Positions 38,946-48,909 of a stretch of DNA of 64,000 nucleotides are shown here, piece after piece. The position numbers were made by a program, and so were the translations under genes. Every line of letters starts with the position of its first letter. Positions within the stretch are counted from its first letter, which is position 1. The stretch is from Bacillus paralicheniformis (GTDB lineage: Bacteria; Bacillota; Bacilli; Bacillales; Bacillaceae): the NCBI RefSeq assembly GCF_001042485.2, contig NZ_LBMN02000035.1, positions 124,001 to 188,000 of the forward strand, read 5' to 3'. The notes beneath the pieces were generated by a model. It worked only from the letters and a program-made list of their open reading frames with translations, searched no databases and was not told the DNA's origin.

Positions 38946-39671
38946 ATGTCGATAAAAGCTGACAATCAACGGTTATGTTTAAAAGTGATTGATCGGATAA
39001 AAGATGATATTCAAAATGGGGTCTTTTGCGAGAATGAACGGCTCCCGTCTGAGTTTGAGCTGTCAAAGATGCTTGGTGTGAGCAGAACGGCTTTGCGTGA
39101 AGCGCTTAGAATGCTGGAAGAAGAAAACGTCATCATCAGAAGGCACGGGGTCGGATGCTTTGTAAATGCCAGACCGTTATTTCTATCTGGTATTGAGCAG
39201 CTGAACAGCGTCACAAAAATGATCGAGCAGGCAAGCATGACGCCGGGAACCATTTTTATGTCTTCACAGGTTACCGCTCCTACCGAAGAAGATATGCTCC
39301 GGTTTCAATATGCGGAAGAAACCGAGATCTTTTTGCTTGAGCGGGTGAGAACGGCAAATGGAATGCCTGTTGTCTACTGTCTTGATAAAATACCTGTGGA
39401 TATCCTCCCGGAAGGCTTTTCACACGAGCAGGAATCGATGTTTGAATGGCTTGAGGACAAATCCGGCGCCGTGATCAGCTATGCTGTTGCCGATATTGTG
39501 CCGATCGGGTATCACGACACCATTTCTCAAATTCTCGAATGCGATCCTGAAACATCTTTGCTGCTGCTCAAACAGACTCATTATGACCAAAACGATAAGC
39601 CCGTTTTATATTCTTTAAACTATTTTCGGGCCGATAAATTCAGATTTCACGTCGTCAGAAAACGTTTTTGA
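38946..39671 (+). CDS. ymfC: GntR/HutC-family transcription regulator YmfC
   Basis: A 241-residue repressor-type regulator. The N-terminal winged helix (about 10-75) reads [20 protein letters not shown] and RRHGVGCFV; the C-terminal UTRA domain holds the ligand site ([19 protein letters not shown]). ATG 38946 follows GGAGGG. Its ligand and targets are unknown; the next gene, ymfD, is an obvious candidate target. A hairpin with T run separates them. Confidence 0.92.
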   Translation: MSIKADNQRLCLKVIDRIKDDIQNGVFCENERLPSEFELSKMLGVSRTALREALRMLEEENVIIRRHGVGCFVNARPLFLSGIEQLNSVTKMIEQASMTPGTIFMSSQVTAPTEEDMLRFQYAEETEIFLLERVRTANGMPVVYCLDKIPVDILPEGFSHEQESMFEWLEDKSGAVISYAVADIVPIGYHDTISQILECDPETSLLLLKQTHYDQNDKPVLYSLNYFRADKFRFHVVRKRF

Positions 39672-39679
39672 TATACGGG

Positions 39680-39709
39680 CGCTCGATTAGGAGCGGCTGT
39701 TTTTTTTTT
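39680..39709 (+). terminator. Terminator of ymfC
   Basis: CGCTC (39680-39684) and GAGCG (39691-39695) arms, followed by GCTG and nine or ten T. Confidence 0.65.
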
Positions 39710-39791
39710 GCCCATTAGCGCCCATACATAAATAAGCCCGCAACACGGAACAATAACAGATGGAAATACTGATGAATTGGGTGAAAAAAAG

Positions 39792-41015
39792 TTGAGCAGA
39801 AAAAAAGACATGAAAAGCATTGTTGCGCTGTCTTCGGTCCCGCTTGTGATGACGCTAGGCAATTCGATGTTGATTCCGGTTTTGCCGATGATCGAAAAAA
39901 AATTAAACATTTCTTCGTTCCAAGTGTCGCTGATCATCACGGTTTACTCTATCGTGGCGATTTTATGCATCCCGATTACCGGCTATATGTCAGACCGGTT
40001 CGGAAGAAAAAAGATCATGCTCCCATGTCTTGTAATCGCGGGAGCTGGAGGAGCTTTGGCAGGTTTGGCTTCAACTTTTTTCGAAGATCCGTTTGCGATG
40101 ATTTTAGCCGGGCGCGTCCTTCAAGGTATCGGATCAGCCGGCGCAGCGCCGATCGTCATGCCGTTTATCGGCGATCTTTTTCAAAAAGATGAAGAAATCA
40201 GCGCGGGACTCGGAGATATAGAGACGGCCAATACTGCCGGTAAAGTATTAAGCCCGATATTAGGGGCTTTTTTAGCATCTTGGGTTTGGTACATGCCATT
40301 TTGGTTTATTCCGGTCGTGTCTCTTGCCAGCTTTTTTCTCGTCTTGTTCTTTGTTCCCAAACCGAAGGACAAAGATGATGAAAAGCAAACATTAAAAAAC
40401 TTCGCAAAAAACGTACAGGAGATATTTAAACGGGAAGGACGATGGCTTGTTTCCATTTTTGTCATCGGCGGGATCATTATGTTTCTTTTATTCGGAGTTC
40501 TCTTCTACCTGTCGGATACATTGGAGAAGCAGCATCAAATTGACGGGATTGCAAAAGGAGCGCTTCTCAGCATTCCGCTGCTTTTCCTTTCCGTCAGCTC
40601 CTACCTTGCCGGAAAGCTGATCGGAAACGACAAAATCAGAATGAAGGCCTGCGTACTGACCGGCATGGTCCTGCTGTCTCTGTCGTTTGCCGGTTTGTGG
40701 TGGAACCACAGCTTTTACCCGCTGTTTTTATTTATGTCCATCGGCGGCATCGGGATCGGAATTGCACTCCCTTCTTTGGATGCGCTCATTACCGAGGGAA
40801 TTGAAAAAGAAGAACGCGGCACGATATCTTCGTTTTACAACAGTATGCGGTTTATCGGGGTTGCGCTCGGATCGCCGGTTTTCGCCTATATGATGACAAA
40901 TGCGGATTGGCTGATATTCATCGTATCGCTTTTGTGCGGTTTAGCCGCCTTAGCGCTTGTGCTGTTTAATATCGACCCGAAAGAAGACGAAAGTGAAGCG
41001 GCAAAGACGGTGTAA
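39792..41015 (+). CDS. ymfD: MFS exporter YmfD (bacillibactin exporter type)
   Basis: A 407-residue major facilitator with about 12 membrane segments. YmfD of B. subtilis exports the siderophore bacillibactin; the same is assumed here. TTG 39792 (SRKKDMKSIVALSS) lies 7 nt after GGGTGA; an upstream TTG at 39777 is inside that site. The DHA1 signature GYMSDRFGRKKIML lies between segments 2 and 3, and LAGRVLQGIGSAGAAP in segment 4. Confidence 0.9.
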   Translation: MSRKKDMKSIVALSSVPLVMTLGNSMLIPVLPMIEKKLNISSFQVSLIITVYSIVAILCIPITGYMSDRFGRKKIMLPCLVIAGAGGALAGLASTFFEDPFAMILAGRVLQGIGSAGAAPIVMPFIGDLFQKDEEISAGLGDIETANTAGKVLSPILGAFLASWVWYMPFWFIPVVSLASFFLVLFFVPKPKDKDDEKQTLKNFAKNVQEIFKREGRWLVSIFVIGGIIMFLLFGVLFYLSDTLEKQHQIDGIAKGALLSIPLLFLSVSSYLAGKLIGNDKIRMKACVLTGMVLLSLSFAGLWWNHSFYPLFLFMSIGGIGIGIALPSLDALITEGIEKEERGTISSFYNSMRFIGVALGSPVFAYMMTNADWLIFIVSLLCGLAALALVLFNIDPKEDESEAAKTV

Positions 41016-41033
41016 ATCTGCACCGTCTTTTTC
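41003..41033 (+). terminator. Terminator of ymfD
   Basis: AAAGACGGTG (41003-41012) and CACCGTCTTT (41021-41030); the stop codon is in the loop. Confidence 0.9.
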
Positions 41034-41067
41034 ATAAGGTTTTTAGTTTCCTTAAATCTCCTCCAGT

Positions 41068-41076
41068 TGATATAAT
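41068..41076 (+). promoter_or_regulatory. Extended -10 promoter of the ymfF operon
   Basis: TGATATAAT (TG-A-TATAAT), about 80 nt before ymfF. No good -35 is seen. Confidence 0.45.
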
Positions 41077-41154
41077 TACAACCATACAGTCCAAGCGCAT
41101 ATGATGAAATGTGGTCATAATACATAATATAAACAAGGACGAAGGAGGTTCTAT

Positions 41155-42435
41155 ATGACATACCTTAACGAAATAAAAAGAAAGCACCGCGGATTGACAA
41201 GCCACATCGTCAAAACGGAAAAATTCAAAACCGTCTCGATTATTTTTAAAATGCTTGCTCCTTTAACAAAGGAAGATGTGACAGAGAGGGCGCTTTTTCC
41301 GCATGTGCTTTTGCGGGGAACGGGCACCCGCCCCAAAACTTCAGAACTCAGAATGTATCTTGATGAACTTTACGGCACTTCCGTATCATGCGATCTCTCC
41401 AAAAAAGGGGAAATGCATGTTATTACATTCAGGCTCGATATCGCAAACGAAAAATTTTTAAAGGATCAGACACCGCTTCTGGAAAAAGGGCTCGAGCTTT
41501 TGTCAGAGATCATTTTTTCGCCGGCGCTTGAAGACGGAGCTTTTCTGCCGCTGTACGTGTCTCAGGAAAAACGCACACTAAAGCAAAGAATACAGGCGGT
41601 ATATAACGACAAAATGCGCTATTCAAATTTGAGGCTGATTCAGGTGATGTGCAAAGATGAGCCATACGCGCTTCACGTCAACGGAGAGCTTGATGATGTG
41701 GACGGCATCACGCCTCAAAGCCTGTATGAAGCTTATCAAAAAGCGGTCACAGAAGACCAGCTCGACATTTACGTCGTTGGGGATGTGGATGAACAGCAGG
41801 TGGATTCGTACATTTCCAAATACTTCGAAGTAAACGAGCGGGAGCTGAGACCCGTTCCCAAGCTTGAGCAAATCCGCGCAAAGGAGCCTCAGGAAGTCGT
41901 CGAGGATGCGGATGTCAAGCAAGGCAAGCTGAACATGGGATTTCGGACGGGAACGCATTTTACGGATGATGATTATCCGGCGCTTCAGCTGTTTAACGGT
42001 TTGTTTGGCGGATTTTCACATTCAAAGCTGTTTATTAATGTCAGGGAAAAGGCCAGCCTTGCGTATTATGCGGCTTCCAGAATCGAAAGCTTTAAAGGGC
42101 TGATGATGGTGATGTCGGGGATTGAAGTCGGCAATTATCAAAAAGCCGTCGACATCATCAAGGAGCAGTTCCAGGAAATGAAAAAAGGCAGCTTTACAGA
42201 AGAAGCGATCGACCAGACGAAAGCGGTCATTAAAAACCAGATTCTTGAAACGCTTGATACACCGTACGGCTTAGTCGAATTTATTTATCAGCAGGCTGCC
42301 GCCCAAACCGAATTTTCTCTTGAAGACTGGCTTGGACGAATCGACAACGTCAGAAAAGCCGAGATTATCGAAGTCGGGAAGAAAATCGATTTGGATACAA
42401 CGTACTTTCTCAAAGGGACGGAGGGAGCATCTTGA
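41155..42435 (+). CDS. ymfF: Inactive-type M16 peptidase homologue YmfF
   Basis: A 426-residue member of the M16 family without the HXXEH zinc motif; where it should lie the protein reads FPHVLLRGTGTRPKTSELRM. The C-terminal half keeps HSKLFINVREKASLAYYAAS, the region that contacts substrate. Its TGA overlaps the TTG of ymfH, so the two are coupled and probably form a heterodimer, active subunit plus inactive partner, as in mitochondrial processing peptidase and AlbE/AlbF. Confidence 0.9.
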   Translation: MTYLNEIKRKHRGLTSHIVKTEKFKTVSIIFKMLAPLTKEDVTERALFPHVLLRGTGTRPKTSELRMYLDELYGTSVSCDLSKKGEMHVITFRLDIANEKFLKDQTPLLEKGLELLSEIIFSPALEDGAFLPLYVSQEKRTLKQRIQAVYNDKMRYSNLRLIQVMCKDEPYALHVNGELDDVDGITPQSLYEAYQKAVTEDQLDIYVVGDVDEQQVDSYISKYFEVNERELRPVPKLEQIRAKEPQEVVEDADVKQGKLNMGFRTGTHFTDDDYPALQLFNGLFGGFSHSKLFINVREKASLAYYAASRIESFKGLMMVMSGIEVGNYQKAVDIIKEQFQEMKKGSFTEEAIDQTKAVIKNQILETLDTPYGLVEFIYQQAAAQTEFSLEDWLGRIDNVRKAEIIEVGKKIDLDTTYFLKGTEGAS

Positions 42436-43718
42436 CGAAAACGATCGAATTTAAACAGCTGAAGGAATCATTATATTACGAAAAAATGCCTGGCGGCCTC
42501 GATGTCTATGTTCTTCCGAAAGAAGGATTTAACAAGACATATGCGGTCTTTACAACAAAATACGGATCGATTGACAATCAGTTTGTCCCGCTTGGAAAAG
42601 AAGAAATGGTCCGTGTGCCTGACGGAATCGCACACTTTTTGGAGCATAAGCTCTTCGAAAAAGAAGACGGCGATGTTTTTCAGCAATTCAGCAGGCAGGG
42701 AGCTTCGGCAAATGCGTTTACCTCCTTTACCAGAACGGCCTACCTGTTTTCGAGCACGTCCAACGTGGAAGAAAACTTGGAAACGCTCGTCGATTTTGTG
42801 CAGGACCCTTACTTTACGGAAAAAACGGTTGAGAAGGAAAAAGGCATCATCGGGCAGGAAATCAACATGTATGACGACAACCCAGACTGGCGTCTGTTTT
42901 TCGGCTTGATCGAAAACATGTACCAGGAGCATCCTGTCCGGATTGATATCGCAGGCACGATCGAAAGCATCTCGCATATTACAAAAGACCTTTTGTACGA
43001 ATGCTATGAGACGTTCTATCACCCGAGCAATATGCTGCTGTTTGTCGTTGGTCCGGTCGATCCCGAAGCGATCATCCGCCAGGTCCGCGAAAATCAGCAG
43101 AAAAAGCCGTATACAGACCAGCCTGAAATCGTTCGCAAAGAAGTTGAAGAGCCTGGAGCAGTATTCAAAAAAGAACAGGAAATTAAAATGAATGTTCAAA
43201 GCTCAAAATGTCTCGTCGGTTTAAAAAGCGCTCATCCGATGAATACGGGAGAAGCCCTGCTGAAGCATGAGCTGACCATCAACCTCATTCTCGAGTGCCT
43301 GTTCGGCAAAAGCTCCAGCGATTATGAAAGAATTTATGAAAAAGGATATATCGATGAGACATTCAGCTATGACTATACTGAAGAACACGGATTTGGTTTC
43401 GTCTCTGTCGGCGGCGATACGCCTGAGCCCGACAAGCTTGCCGAGGAGCTGAAACAAGTGCTGTTCAAGGCGAAAGAAACGATCACAGCCGAAAAGCTGG
43501 AGCTGGCTAGAAAGAAAAAAATCGGCAATTTCTTAAAATCGATGAATTCGCCTGAGTATATCGCCAACCAGTTTACACGGTACGCTTTTCTGGAGACGAG
43601 TCTGTTTGATATCGTCACTGTACTCGAATCGATTACGCTTGAGGACGTTCACCGCGTCATTCAGGAAGAAATCGAAGAAGACAGAATCACCGTCTGCAAA
43701 GTCGTTCCAAAATCATAA
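42432..43718 (+). CDS. ymfH: M16 zinc protease YmfH
   Basis: The 428-residue partner of YmfF, with the full inverted zinc motif HFLEH (about residue 63, in GIAHFLEHKLFEKEDGDV) and the downstream Glu in IGQEINMYDDNPDW. TTG 42432 overlaps the ymfF stop in the order TTGA; GGAGG lies upstream. Substrates are unknown. Confidence 0.91.
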   Translation: MTKTIEFKQLKESLYYEKMPGGLDVYVLPKEGFNKTYAVFTTKYGSIDNQFVPLGKEEMVRVPDGIAHFLEHKLFEKEDGDVFQQFSRQGASANAFTSFTRTAYLFSSTSNVEENLETLVDFVQDPYFTEKTVEKEKGIIGQEINMYDDNPDWRLFFGLIENMYQEHPVRIDIAGTIESISHITKDLLYECYETFYHPSNMLLFVVGPVDPEAIIRQVRENQQKKPYTDQPEIVRKEVEEPGAVFKKEQEIKMNVQSSKCLVGLKSAHPMNTGEALLKHELTINLILECLFGKSSSDYERIYEKGYIDETFSYDYTEEHGFGFVSVGGDTPEPDKLAEELKQVLFKAKETITAEKLELARKKKIGNFLKSMNSPEYIANQFTRYAFLETSLFDIVTVLESITLEDVHRVIQEEIEEDRITVCKVVPKS

Positions 43719-43732
43719 AGCAAGGTCTGAAA

Positions 43733-43783
43733 GTTCAGCGTGTCAGGAGATTTTCCGATGCACGCTGAACCTTTCTTCTTTTG
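43733..43783 (+). terminator. Hairpin terminator after ymfH
   Basis: GTTCAGCGTG (43733-43742) pairs with CACGCTGAAC (43761-43770) around an 18-nt loop that can fold further, then CTTTCTTCTTTT. Confidence 0.8.
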
Positions 43784-43805
43784 AACGGAAAGGTGGAAAC
43801 ATAGT

Positions 43806-44537
43806 ATGACAAAACTCGCTCTTATCACCGGTGCAAGCGGCGGAATCGGGCAAAGCATCAGCGAAAAGCTGGCGCAAAACGGGTATGATCTTCTCCTCCA
43901 TTACCATACAAATGAGCAGGCAGCCGCAGCACTTGCAGAAAGGCTGTCACATACATACGGCATTCACGCCGAAATCATTCACGGCGACCTATCCGACCCC
44001 GGCGGCGCAAAAGCCGTTTCCGCTTCCATTGGCGGGCGGGCGCTTGACGGCATCGTCTTAAACAGCGGTCAAAGCTTTCGCGGACTTGTGACAGACATGA
44101 CTGATGAGGCTGTGCAGGACATGGTGCAGCTTCATGTCTCAAGCCCGTTTCTGTTGACGAGGAATCTGCTGCCGGCGATGATCAGGAAAAAATCCGGTGC
44201 CATTGTAGCCGTCAGCTCCATTTGGGGTGAAACAGGGGCGTCGTGCGAAGTTTTATACAGCATGACAAAAGGCGCGCAAAATGTGTTTGTCAAAGCCCTT
44301 GCAAAAGAGCTTGCGCCAAGCGGCATCAGAGTCAACGCCGTTTCTCCGGGCGCTGTGAAAACAAGGATGATGGGCTCGTTTTCAAAAGAGGAAGAAGAGA
44401 TGATCGCCGATGAGATTCCGATGGGAAGGCTCGCCGAAGCCGAAGAGGTTGCCGACGCCGTGCTGTTTCTGCTCTCGGCTAAGGCATCTTATATCACGGG
44501 TCAAATTTTGTCAGTTAATGGCGGCTGGCATTGTTAA
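43806..44537 (+). CDS. ymfI: Short-chain dehydrogenase/3-oxoacyl-ACP reductase-like YmfI
   Basis: A 243-residue classical SDR: nucleotide motif TGASGGIGQ, catalytic Ser in AVSSIWGE, and the Tyr-Lys pair in YSMTKGA. The family is FabG-like, but the real substrate is unknown. ATG 43806 follows AAAGGTGG. Confidence 0.9.
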   Translation: MTKLALITGASGGIGQSISEKLAQNGYDLLLHYHTNEQAAAALAERLSHTYGIHAEIIHGDLSDPGGAKAVSASIGGRALDGIVLNSGQSFRGLVTDMTDEAVQDMVQLHVSSPFLLTRNLLPAMIRKKSGAIVAVSSIWGETGASCEVLYSMTKGAQNVFVKALAKELAPSGIRVNAVSPGAVKTRMMGSFSKEEEEMIADEIPMGRLAEAEEVADAVLFLLSAKASYITGQILSVNGGWHC

Positions 44538-44607
44538 AAACATGTATAGTTTGCGGTCCCCCAGAGAATAATAAGGCTGTAACTTCAAGAGAATGGAGGG
44601 GCCTGAT

Positions 44608-44865
44608 ATGTCCGTACTGGATAATTGGGATCAGTGGAAAAACTTTTTGGGCGACCGTTTGAACTATGCCCAAGAAAGAGGAATGTCAAACGAAACCATC
44701 TCAGATCTCGCATATGAGATCGGCGATTATTTGGCCGGTGAGGTTGATTCAAAAAACCATCAAGAACGAGTGCTCGCGGACCTTTGGAGCGTGGCTTCCG
44801 AAGAAGAGCAGCGCGCCATTGCGAATGTGATGGTTAAGCTTGTTGAAAACAACGGCTCGCATTAA
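44608..44865 (+). CDS. ymfJ: DUF3243 protein YmfJ
   Basis: An 85-residue acidic protein (SVLDNWDQWKNFLGDRLNYA) of the DUF3243 family; function unknown. ATG 44608 follows ATGGAGGGG; the in-frame ATG at 44593 is part of that ribosome site. A terminator follows at once. Confidence 0.92.
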   Translation: MSVLDNWDQWKNFLGDRLNYAQERGMSNETISDLAYEIGDYLAGEVDSKNHQERVLADLWSVASEEEQRAIANVMVKLVENNGSH

Positions 44866-44866
44866 G

Positions 44867-44895
44867 GAGAGAGTGTGTTCACTCTCTCTTTTTTA
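44867..44895 (+). terminator. Terminator of ymfJ
   Basis: GAGAGAGTG (44867-44875) and CACTCTCTC (44880-44888), loop TGTT, then six T. The following 215 nt before ymfK hold no gene that I can support. Confidence 0.93.
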
Positions 44896-45111
44896 TAGGC
44901 GCGGCTTTGTCAGCGGCACCGCTTTTGTGTTTTCTTTCCGCCTCGATAGGGTAAACATCATCCAGGCGCCGTTACAGCAGGTTTTTCCCGATTATGGGAA
45001 ACGGACGTTTTTCTTATTTAATCACAACATTCTGCTTTCTAATTGAGACAAAATGCTTTATGATAAAGGAAGGTAAATTTTTGCCACGATGATGGGTAGG
45101 GAGGTTATCAT

Positions 45112-45903
45112 TTGGCAAAGCTCGAATGGTACTTAGAATATGAAATACAAGTCAACCGTCCCGGACTTCTGGGAGATATATCCTCTTTATTGGGGATGCT
45201 TTCAATTAATATTGTGACCATTAACGGCGTCGATACTCAAAGAAGAGGCCTCTTGTTAAAATGCCGTCATATAGATCAGATTAAGCGACTAGAATCGATT
45301 CTGAACACGATGGATACGATTAAAGTGACGAAGCTCCGCGAGCCGAAGCTTCGCGACCGTCTCGCTGTAAGGCACGGCCGCTATATCCAGCGGGATGCAG
45401 ACGATAAAAAAACGTTCCGGTTTGAACGCGACGAGCTTGGCTTGCTTGTCGATTTTATGGCTGAGCTGTTTAAAAAAGACGGGCACAAGCTGATCGGGAT
45501 CAGGGGAATGCCCCGCGTCGGCAAGACGGAATCAATTGTCGCTTCAAGTGTCTGTGCAAGCAAAAGGTGGCTTTTTGTTTCTTCGACACTGCTGAAGCAA
45601 ACGATCAGAAGCCAGCTGATTGCCGATGAGTACAGTCCGGAGAATGTTTTCATTTTGGACGGCATTGTGTCGACGAGAAGAGGATCTGAACGCCATTTGC
45701 AGCTCGTCAGTGAGATCATGCGGCTGCCGGCGACCAAAGTTGTCGAGCATCCGGACATTTTCGTGCAAAATACGGAATATACGATGGACGATTTTGATTA
45801 CATCATCGAATTGCGTAACAGCCCCGATGAGGTGATTACATATGAACATGCTGAAGAACCGCAGATGTTTGACCATTCAGGTTTTTCCGGCTTTGATTTT
45901 TAA
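45112..45903 (+). CDS. ymfK: DUF3388 protein YmfK, ACT-like start and P-loop-like segment
   Basis: A 263-residue protein. The first ~75 residues resemble an ACT domain (YEIQVNRPGLLGDISSLLG, LLSINIVTINGVD-like), and a P-loop-like GMPRVGKTESIV occurs near residue 130. This suggests ligand sensing plus nucleotide binding, but the function is unknown. TTG 45112 follows GGGAGG. It ends 17 nt before rodZ. Confidence 0.9.
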   Translation: MAKLEWYLEYEIQVNRPGLLGDISSLLGMLSINIVTINGVDTQRRGLLLKCRHIDQIKRLESILNTMDTIKVTKLREPKLRDRLAVRHGRYIQRDADDKKTFRFERDELGLLVDFMAELFKKDGHKLIGIRGMPRVGKTESIVASSVCASKRWLFVSSTLLKQTIRSQLIADEYSPENVFILDGIVSTRRGSERHLQLVSEIMRLPATKVVEHPDIFVQNTEYTMDDFDYIIELRNSPDEVITYEHAEEPQMFDHSGFSGFDF

Positions 45904-45920
45904 AATGGAAGGTGTTTGTT

Positions 45921-46823
45921 GTGACTGAACTAGGAAATCGGCTGAAAGAAGCCAGAGAGGAAAAAGGGATGTCATTGGACGATCTTCAGGCGGCCACAAA
46001 GATCCAAAAAAGGTATTTAACGGCCCTTGAAGAAGGAAACTATGATATCATTCCGGGAAAATTTTATGTGCGGGCTTTTATCAAGCAGTACGCCGAAGCT
46101 GTCGGCCTCGACTCGGAGCTCTTGTTTGAAGAGTTTAAAAAAGATATCCCTAATTCTTACAATGATGAGGTTTCTGAGAAGCTTTCTTCAATCAAGCCGC
46201 AGAGAGAGCTGCCCAAGTCTGCCTCAAAAGCGCTTGAACTTTTGCCTACCCTGCTTGTGGCAGCCGGCGTTATCGTTGTGATCGCGATCATTTACGTCAT
46301 CGTTCAGGCTGTAAACGGCGGAGGCAACCAGCAGGCTGAAGAGCCTAAGACAGAGGAATCGCAAAGCAAGTATGACGTCTCAAAAGATTCCCCGCTGACA
46401 AAGGGAAATCAACAGAACACGGATGCGCAGAAAGACAGCGCTGAAGGCGACAAAGAAAAAAAGGATCAGCAGTCTGATGAGAACGACAAGCTGACCATGA
46501 AAGCGACCGCAAGCGAAGGCTCTTCCACAACTTATGAAGTATCAGGATCCGACAAGCTGGAGCTTGAAGTAAAGGCAAACGCAAACTCATGGGTCAGGGT
46601 GCGCGACGAGAAAGGAAGCTCCCTTAAAGAAGGAATGATGAAAAAAGGAGAAACCTTTCAAAAGAATATTACCGATCAATCGCAAATTGATTTGCGGATC
46701 GGATATGCGCCGGGCGTTGAAATTAAAATCAACGGAGAAGTTCTTTCTTACAAGCTCGATCCTAAGACTGTGATGACACAAAACATAACGATTCAAAATA
46801 AAAAGGAGGAAAAGTCATCTTAA
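45921..46823 (+). CDS. ymfM: RodZ-type cytoskeletal membrane protein (YmfM)
   Basis: RodZ links MreB filaments to the membrane in cell-shape control. GTG 45921 lies 8 nt from GGAAGGTG; the frame extends to a GTG at 45912 within that site. The 300 residues hold a cytoplasmic Xre-type helix-turn-helix (GNRLKEAREEKGMSLDDLQ to about 70), a membrane segment near 106-130 (LLPTLLVAAGVIVVIAIIYV), a Gln/Lys/Asp-rich linker and an extracellular beta domain of the DUF4115 kind (VKANANSWVRVRDEKG). Confidence 0.92.
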   Translation: MTELGNRLKEAREEKGMSLDDLQAATKIQKRYLTALEEGNYDIIPGKFYVRAFIKQYAEAVGLDSELLFEEFKKDIPNSYNDEVSEKLSSIKPQRELPKSASKALELLPTLLVAAGVIVVIAIIYVIVQAVNGGGNQQAEEPKTEESQSKYDVSKDSPLTKGNQQNTDAQKDSAEGDKEKKDQQSDENDKLTMKATASEGSSTTYEVSGSDKLELEVKANANSWVRVRDEKGSSLKEGMMKKGETFQKNITDQSQIDLRIGYAPGVEIKINGEVLSYKLDPKTVMTQNITIQNKKEEKSS

Positions 46824-46843
46824 TTGCACAGATGACTTTTTCT
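46810..46843 (+). terminator. Terminator overlapping the end of ymfM
   Basis: AAAAGTCATCT (46810-46820) and AGATGACTTTT (46830-46840), with the stop codon in the loop. Confidence 0.85.
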
Positions 46844-46889
46844 TGCGTTCATCATCATTAGGAAAACATACATATCTGGAGGAACCTTT

Positions 46890-47471
46890 ATGTTTAATCT
46901 ACCGAATAAAATCACGCTTTCTAGAATCGCATTAATTCCTGTTTTTATGGTCATCATGCTTGTGCCGTTTCAGTGGGGGGCTGTCTCCTTCGGCAGCGAG
47001 TCGATTCCGGTCACCCATTTGATCGGCGCACTGTTGTTTATTTTTGCTTCTGTCACCGATTGGGTTGACGGCTATTACGCGAGAAAGCTGAACCTTGTAA
47101 CAAACTTTGGAAAATTTCTTGACCCGCTTGCAGACAAGCTGCTCGTGTCTTCCGCTTTAATTATTCTGGTGCATTACCATCTTGCTCCGGCCTGGATGGC
47201 CATTGTCATTATCAGCCGGGAATTTGCCGTAACGGGACTGCGGCTCGTCCTTGCGGGAACAGGGGAAGTCGTCGCGGCCAACATGCTTGGAAAAGTGAAA
47301 ACATGGGCTCAGATCATCGCCATCTCTGCTCTTTTGCTTCACAATCTTCCATTTGAGCTTGTATACTTCCCGTTCGGATCGCTTGCTTTATGGGTGGCTG
47401 TCTTTTTCACAGTCGTATCAGGATGGGATTATTTCGCTAAAAACTGGGATGCTTTAAAAACATCGAACTAA
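46890..47471 (+). CDS. pgsA: CDP-diacylglycerol-glycerol-3-phosphate 3-phosphatidyltransferase
   Basis: PgsA makes phosphatidylglycerophosphate, precursor of phosphatidylglycerol and cardiolipin, in the membrane. The 193-residue protein has about six membrane segments and the CDP-alcohol transferase motif D-G-x2-A-R-x8-G-x3-D-x3-D, read as DGYYARKL followed by [13 protein letters not shown] 46890 follows GGAGGAACC. Confidence 0.97.
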   Translation: MFNLPNKITLSRIALIPVFMVIMLVPFQWGAVSFGSESIPVTHLIGALLFIFASVTDWVDGYYARKLNLVTNFGKFLDPLADKLLVSSALIILVHYHLAPAWMAIVIISREFAVTGLRLVLAGTGEVVAANMLGKVKTWAQIIAISALLLHNLPFELVYFPFGSLALWVAVFFTVVSGWDYFAKNWDALKTSN

Positions 47472-47490
47472 ACGTGGGGAAGTGGAAACA

Positions 47491-48741
47491 ATGAAGTTGG
47501 AAAGAAAAGCGGAAATTATCGCTGTCGGTTCTGAGCTTCTGCTCGGACAAATCGCTAATACAAATGCTCAGTTTATCAGCAGGCATTTGGCCGAAATCGG
47601 CATTAACGTCTTTTATCACACGGCGGTGGGAGATAACCCGGAACGCCTTAAACAAGTCATTCAGACAGCTCAGAAAAGGTCTGACTTCATCATTTTTTCG
47701 GGAGGCCTCGGACCGACGAAAGACGATTTGACAAAAGAAACGATCGCTGAAGTTGTCGGGCGCCCTCTTAAGCTCGACGATGAAGCCTTCGAATCGATTC
47801 AGGATTACTTCAGAAAAACGAACCGGGAGATGTCGCCGAACAACCGCAAACAGGCGTTGATCCTCGAAGGATCCGATGTTCTGCCGAACCGCTTCGGGAT
47901 GGCTCCGGGAATGCTGCTTGAGCATGAATCGCGCTTTTATATGCTCTTGCCGGGACCTCCGAAAGAGCTGGAGCCGATGTTTGAAAACGAAGCGAAGCCG
48001 CTGATTTTGGAAAAGCTCGGCTCGAAGGAAAAGATCGTGTCAAGGGTGCTGCGGTTCTTCGGCATCGGAGAATCCCAGCTTGAAACCGATTTGGAAGATC
48101 TCATCGATGCGCAGACTAATCCGACAATCGCCCCGCTTGCGGCCGACGGGGAAGTCACGCTCAGGCTCACGGCAAAGCATGCGGATCCGAAGGAGACAAA
48201 CCGCTTGTTAAAAGAAACGGAAGACCTCATCCTGGAGCGGGTCGGAGAGTTCTTTTACGGGTATGATGATACATCTCTTGCAGAAGAGCTTGCGAAAGCA
48301 TGCAGGAGCAAGGGAATGACCTTGGCCGCTGCGGAAAGCTTTACAGGCGGGCTTTTTTCCACCTGGCTGACGGAAATGAGCGGCGCTTCCGAATATTTCA
48401 AAGGCGGTGCCGTCTGCTACACAAACGAATTGAAAGTTTCAGCGGCCGGTGTTGCTGAAGACACGCTGCAGCGCTACGGTGCGGTCAGCGCGCAATGCGC
48501 AAAAGAACTCGCCGCAGGCATCAGAGTCAAAACAGGAAGCGATATCGGCATCAGCTTTACTGGAGTAGCCGGGCCGAATACGCAAGAAGGCCATCCGGCA
48601 GGAAAGGTGTTTATCGGCATCTCCGTGAAGGACCAGGCTGAAGAAGCGTTCGAATTTCAGTTCGCCGGATCCAGATCTGCGGTGCGAAAGCGTTCTGCCA
48701 AATACGGCTGCCATCTGTTGCTGAAAATGATGGAAAAATAA
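47491..48741 (+). CDS. cinA: CinA competence/damage-inducible protein (NMN deamidase family)
   Basis: A 416-residue protein with an N-terminal MoaB/CinA domain ([33 protein letters not shown]) and a C-terminal PncC-like domain ([31 protein letters not shown]). The family has ADP-ribose pyrophosphatase or NMN deamidase activity in pyridine nucleotide recycling. ATG 47491 follows GGGGAAGTGG. As in B. subtilis it precedes recA and is part of the competence regulon there. Confidence 0.95.
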   Translation: MKLERKAEIIAVGSELLLGQIANTNAQFISRHLAEIGINVFYHTAVGDNPERLKQVIQTAQKRSDFIIFSGGLGPTKDDLTKETIAEVVGRPLKLDDEAFESIQDYFRKTNREMSPNNRKQALILEGSDVLPNRFGMAPGMLLEHESRFYMLLPGPPKELEPMFENEAKPLILEKLGSKEKIVSRVLRFFGIGESQLETDLEDLIDAQTNPTIAPLAADGEVTLRLTAKHADPKETNRLLKETEDLILERVGEFFYGYDDTSLAEELAKACRSKGMTLAAAESFTGGLFSTWLTEMSGASEYFKGGAVCYTNELKVSAAGVAEDTLQRYGAVSAQCAKELAAGIRVKTGSDIGISFTGVAGPNTQEGHPAGKVFIGISVKDQAEEAFEFQFAGSRSAVRKRSAKYGCHLLLKMMEK

Positions 48742-48800
48742 GCGGAAACCGGATTTTCGGTATATCTTTCTTATGAAAAAAGTCATTCCATTTTAGGAGA

Positions 48801-48875
48801 TCGATTTTTTCCTCTTAAAAAAATCGAATATGCGTTCGCTTTTTTCTTGGCAAATCCGCGCAAACAAGGTATAGT
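48801..48875 (+). promoter_or_regulatory. recA control region: LexA box and sigma-A promoter
   Basis: CGAATATGCGTTCG (48825-48838) matches the B. subtilis LexA (DinR) box CGAACRNRYGTTCG at nearly all positions. The promoter is TTGGCA (48847-48852), 17 nt, TATAGT (48870-48875). A TCGATTTTTT and AAAAAATCGA inverted repeat (48801-48827) overlaps the operator's left edge. Confidence 0.9.
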
Positions 48876-48909
48876 AGATATAGCGGAAGTGATAAAGGAG
48901 GAAAATAGA

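Noticed and set aside
42471..43199. 242-codon antisense frame in ymfH
   Set aside because: It is the complement of a well-supported gene, with no ribosome site and no recognisable domain.
44896..45111. Possible small gene between ymfJ and ymfK
   Set aside because: The only open frame starts inside ymfJ and its terminator and has no ribosome site.
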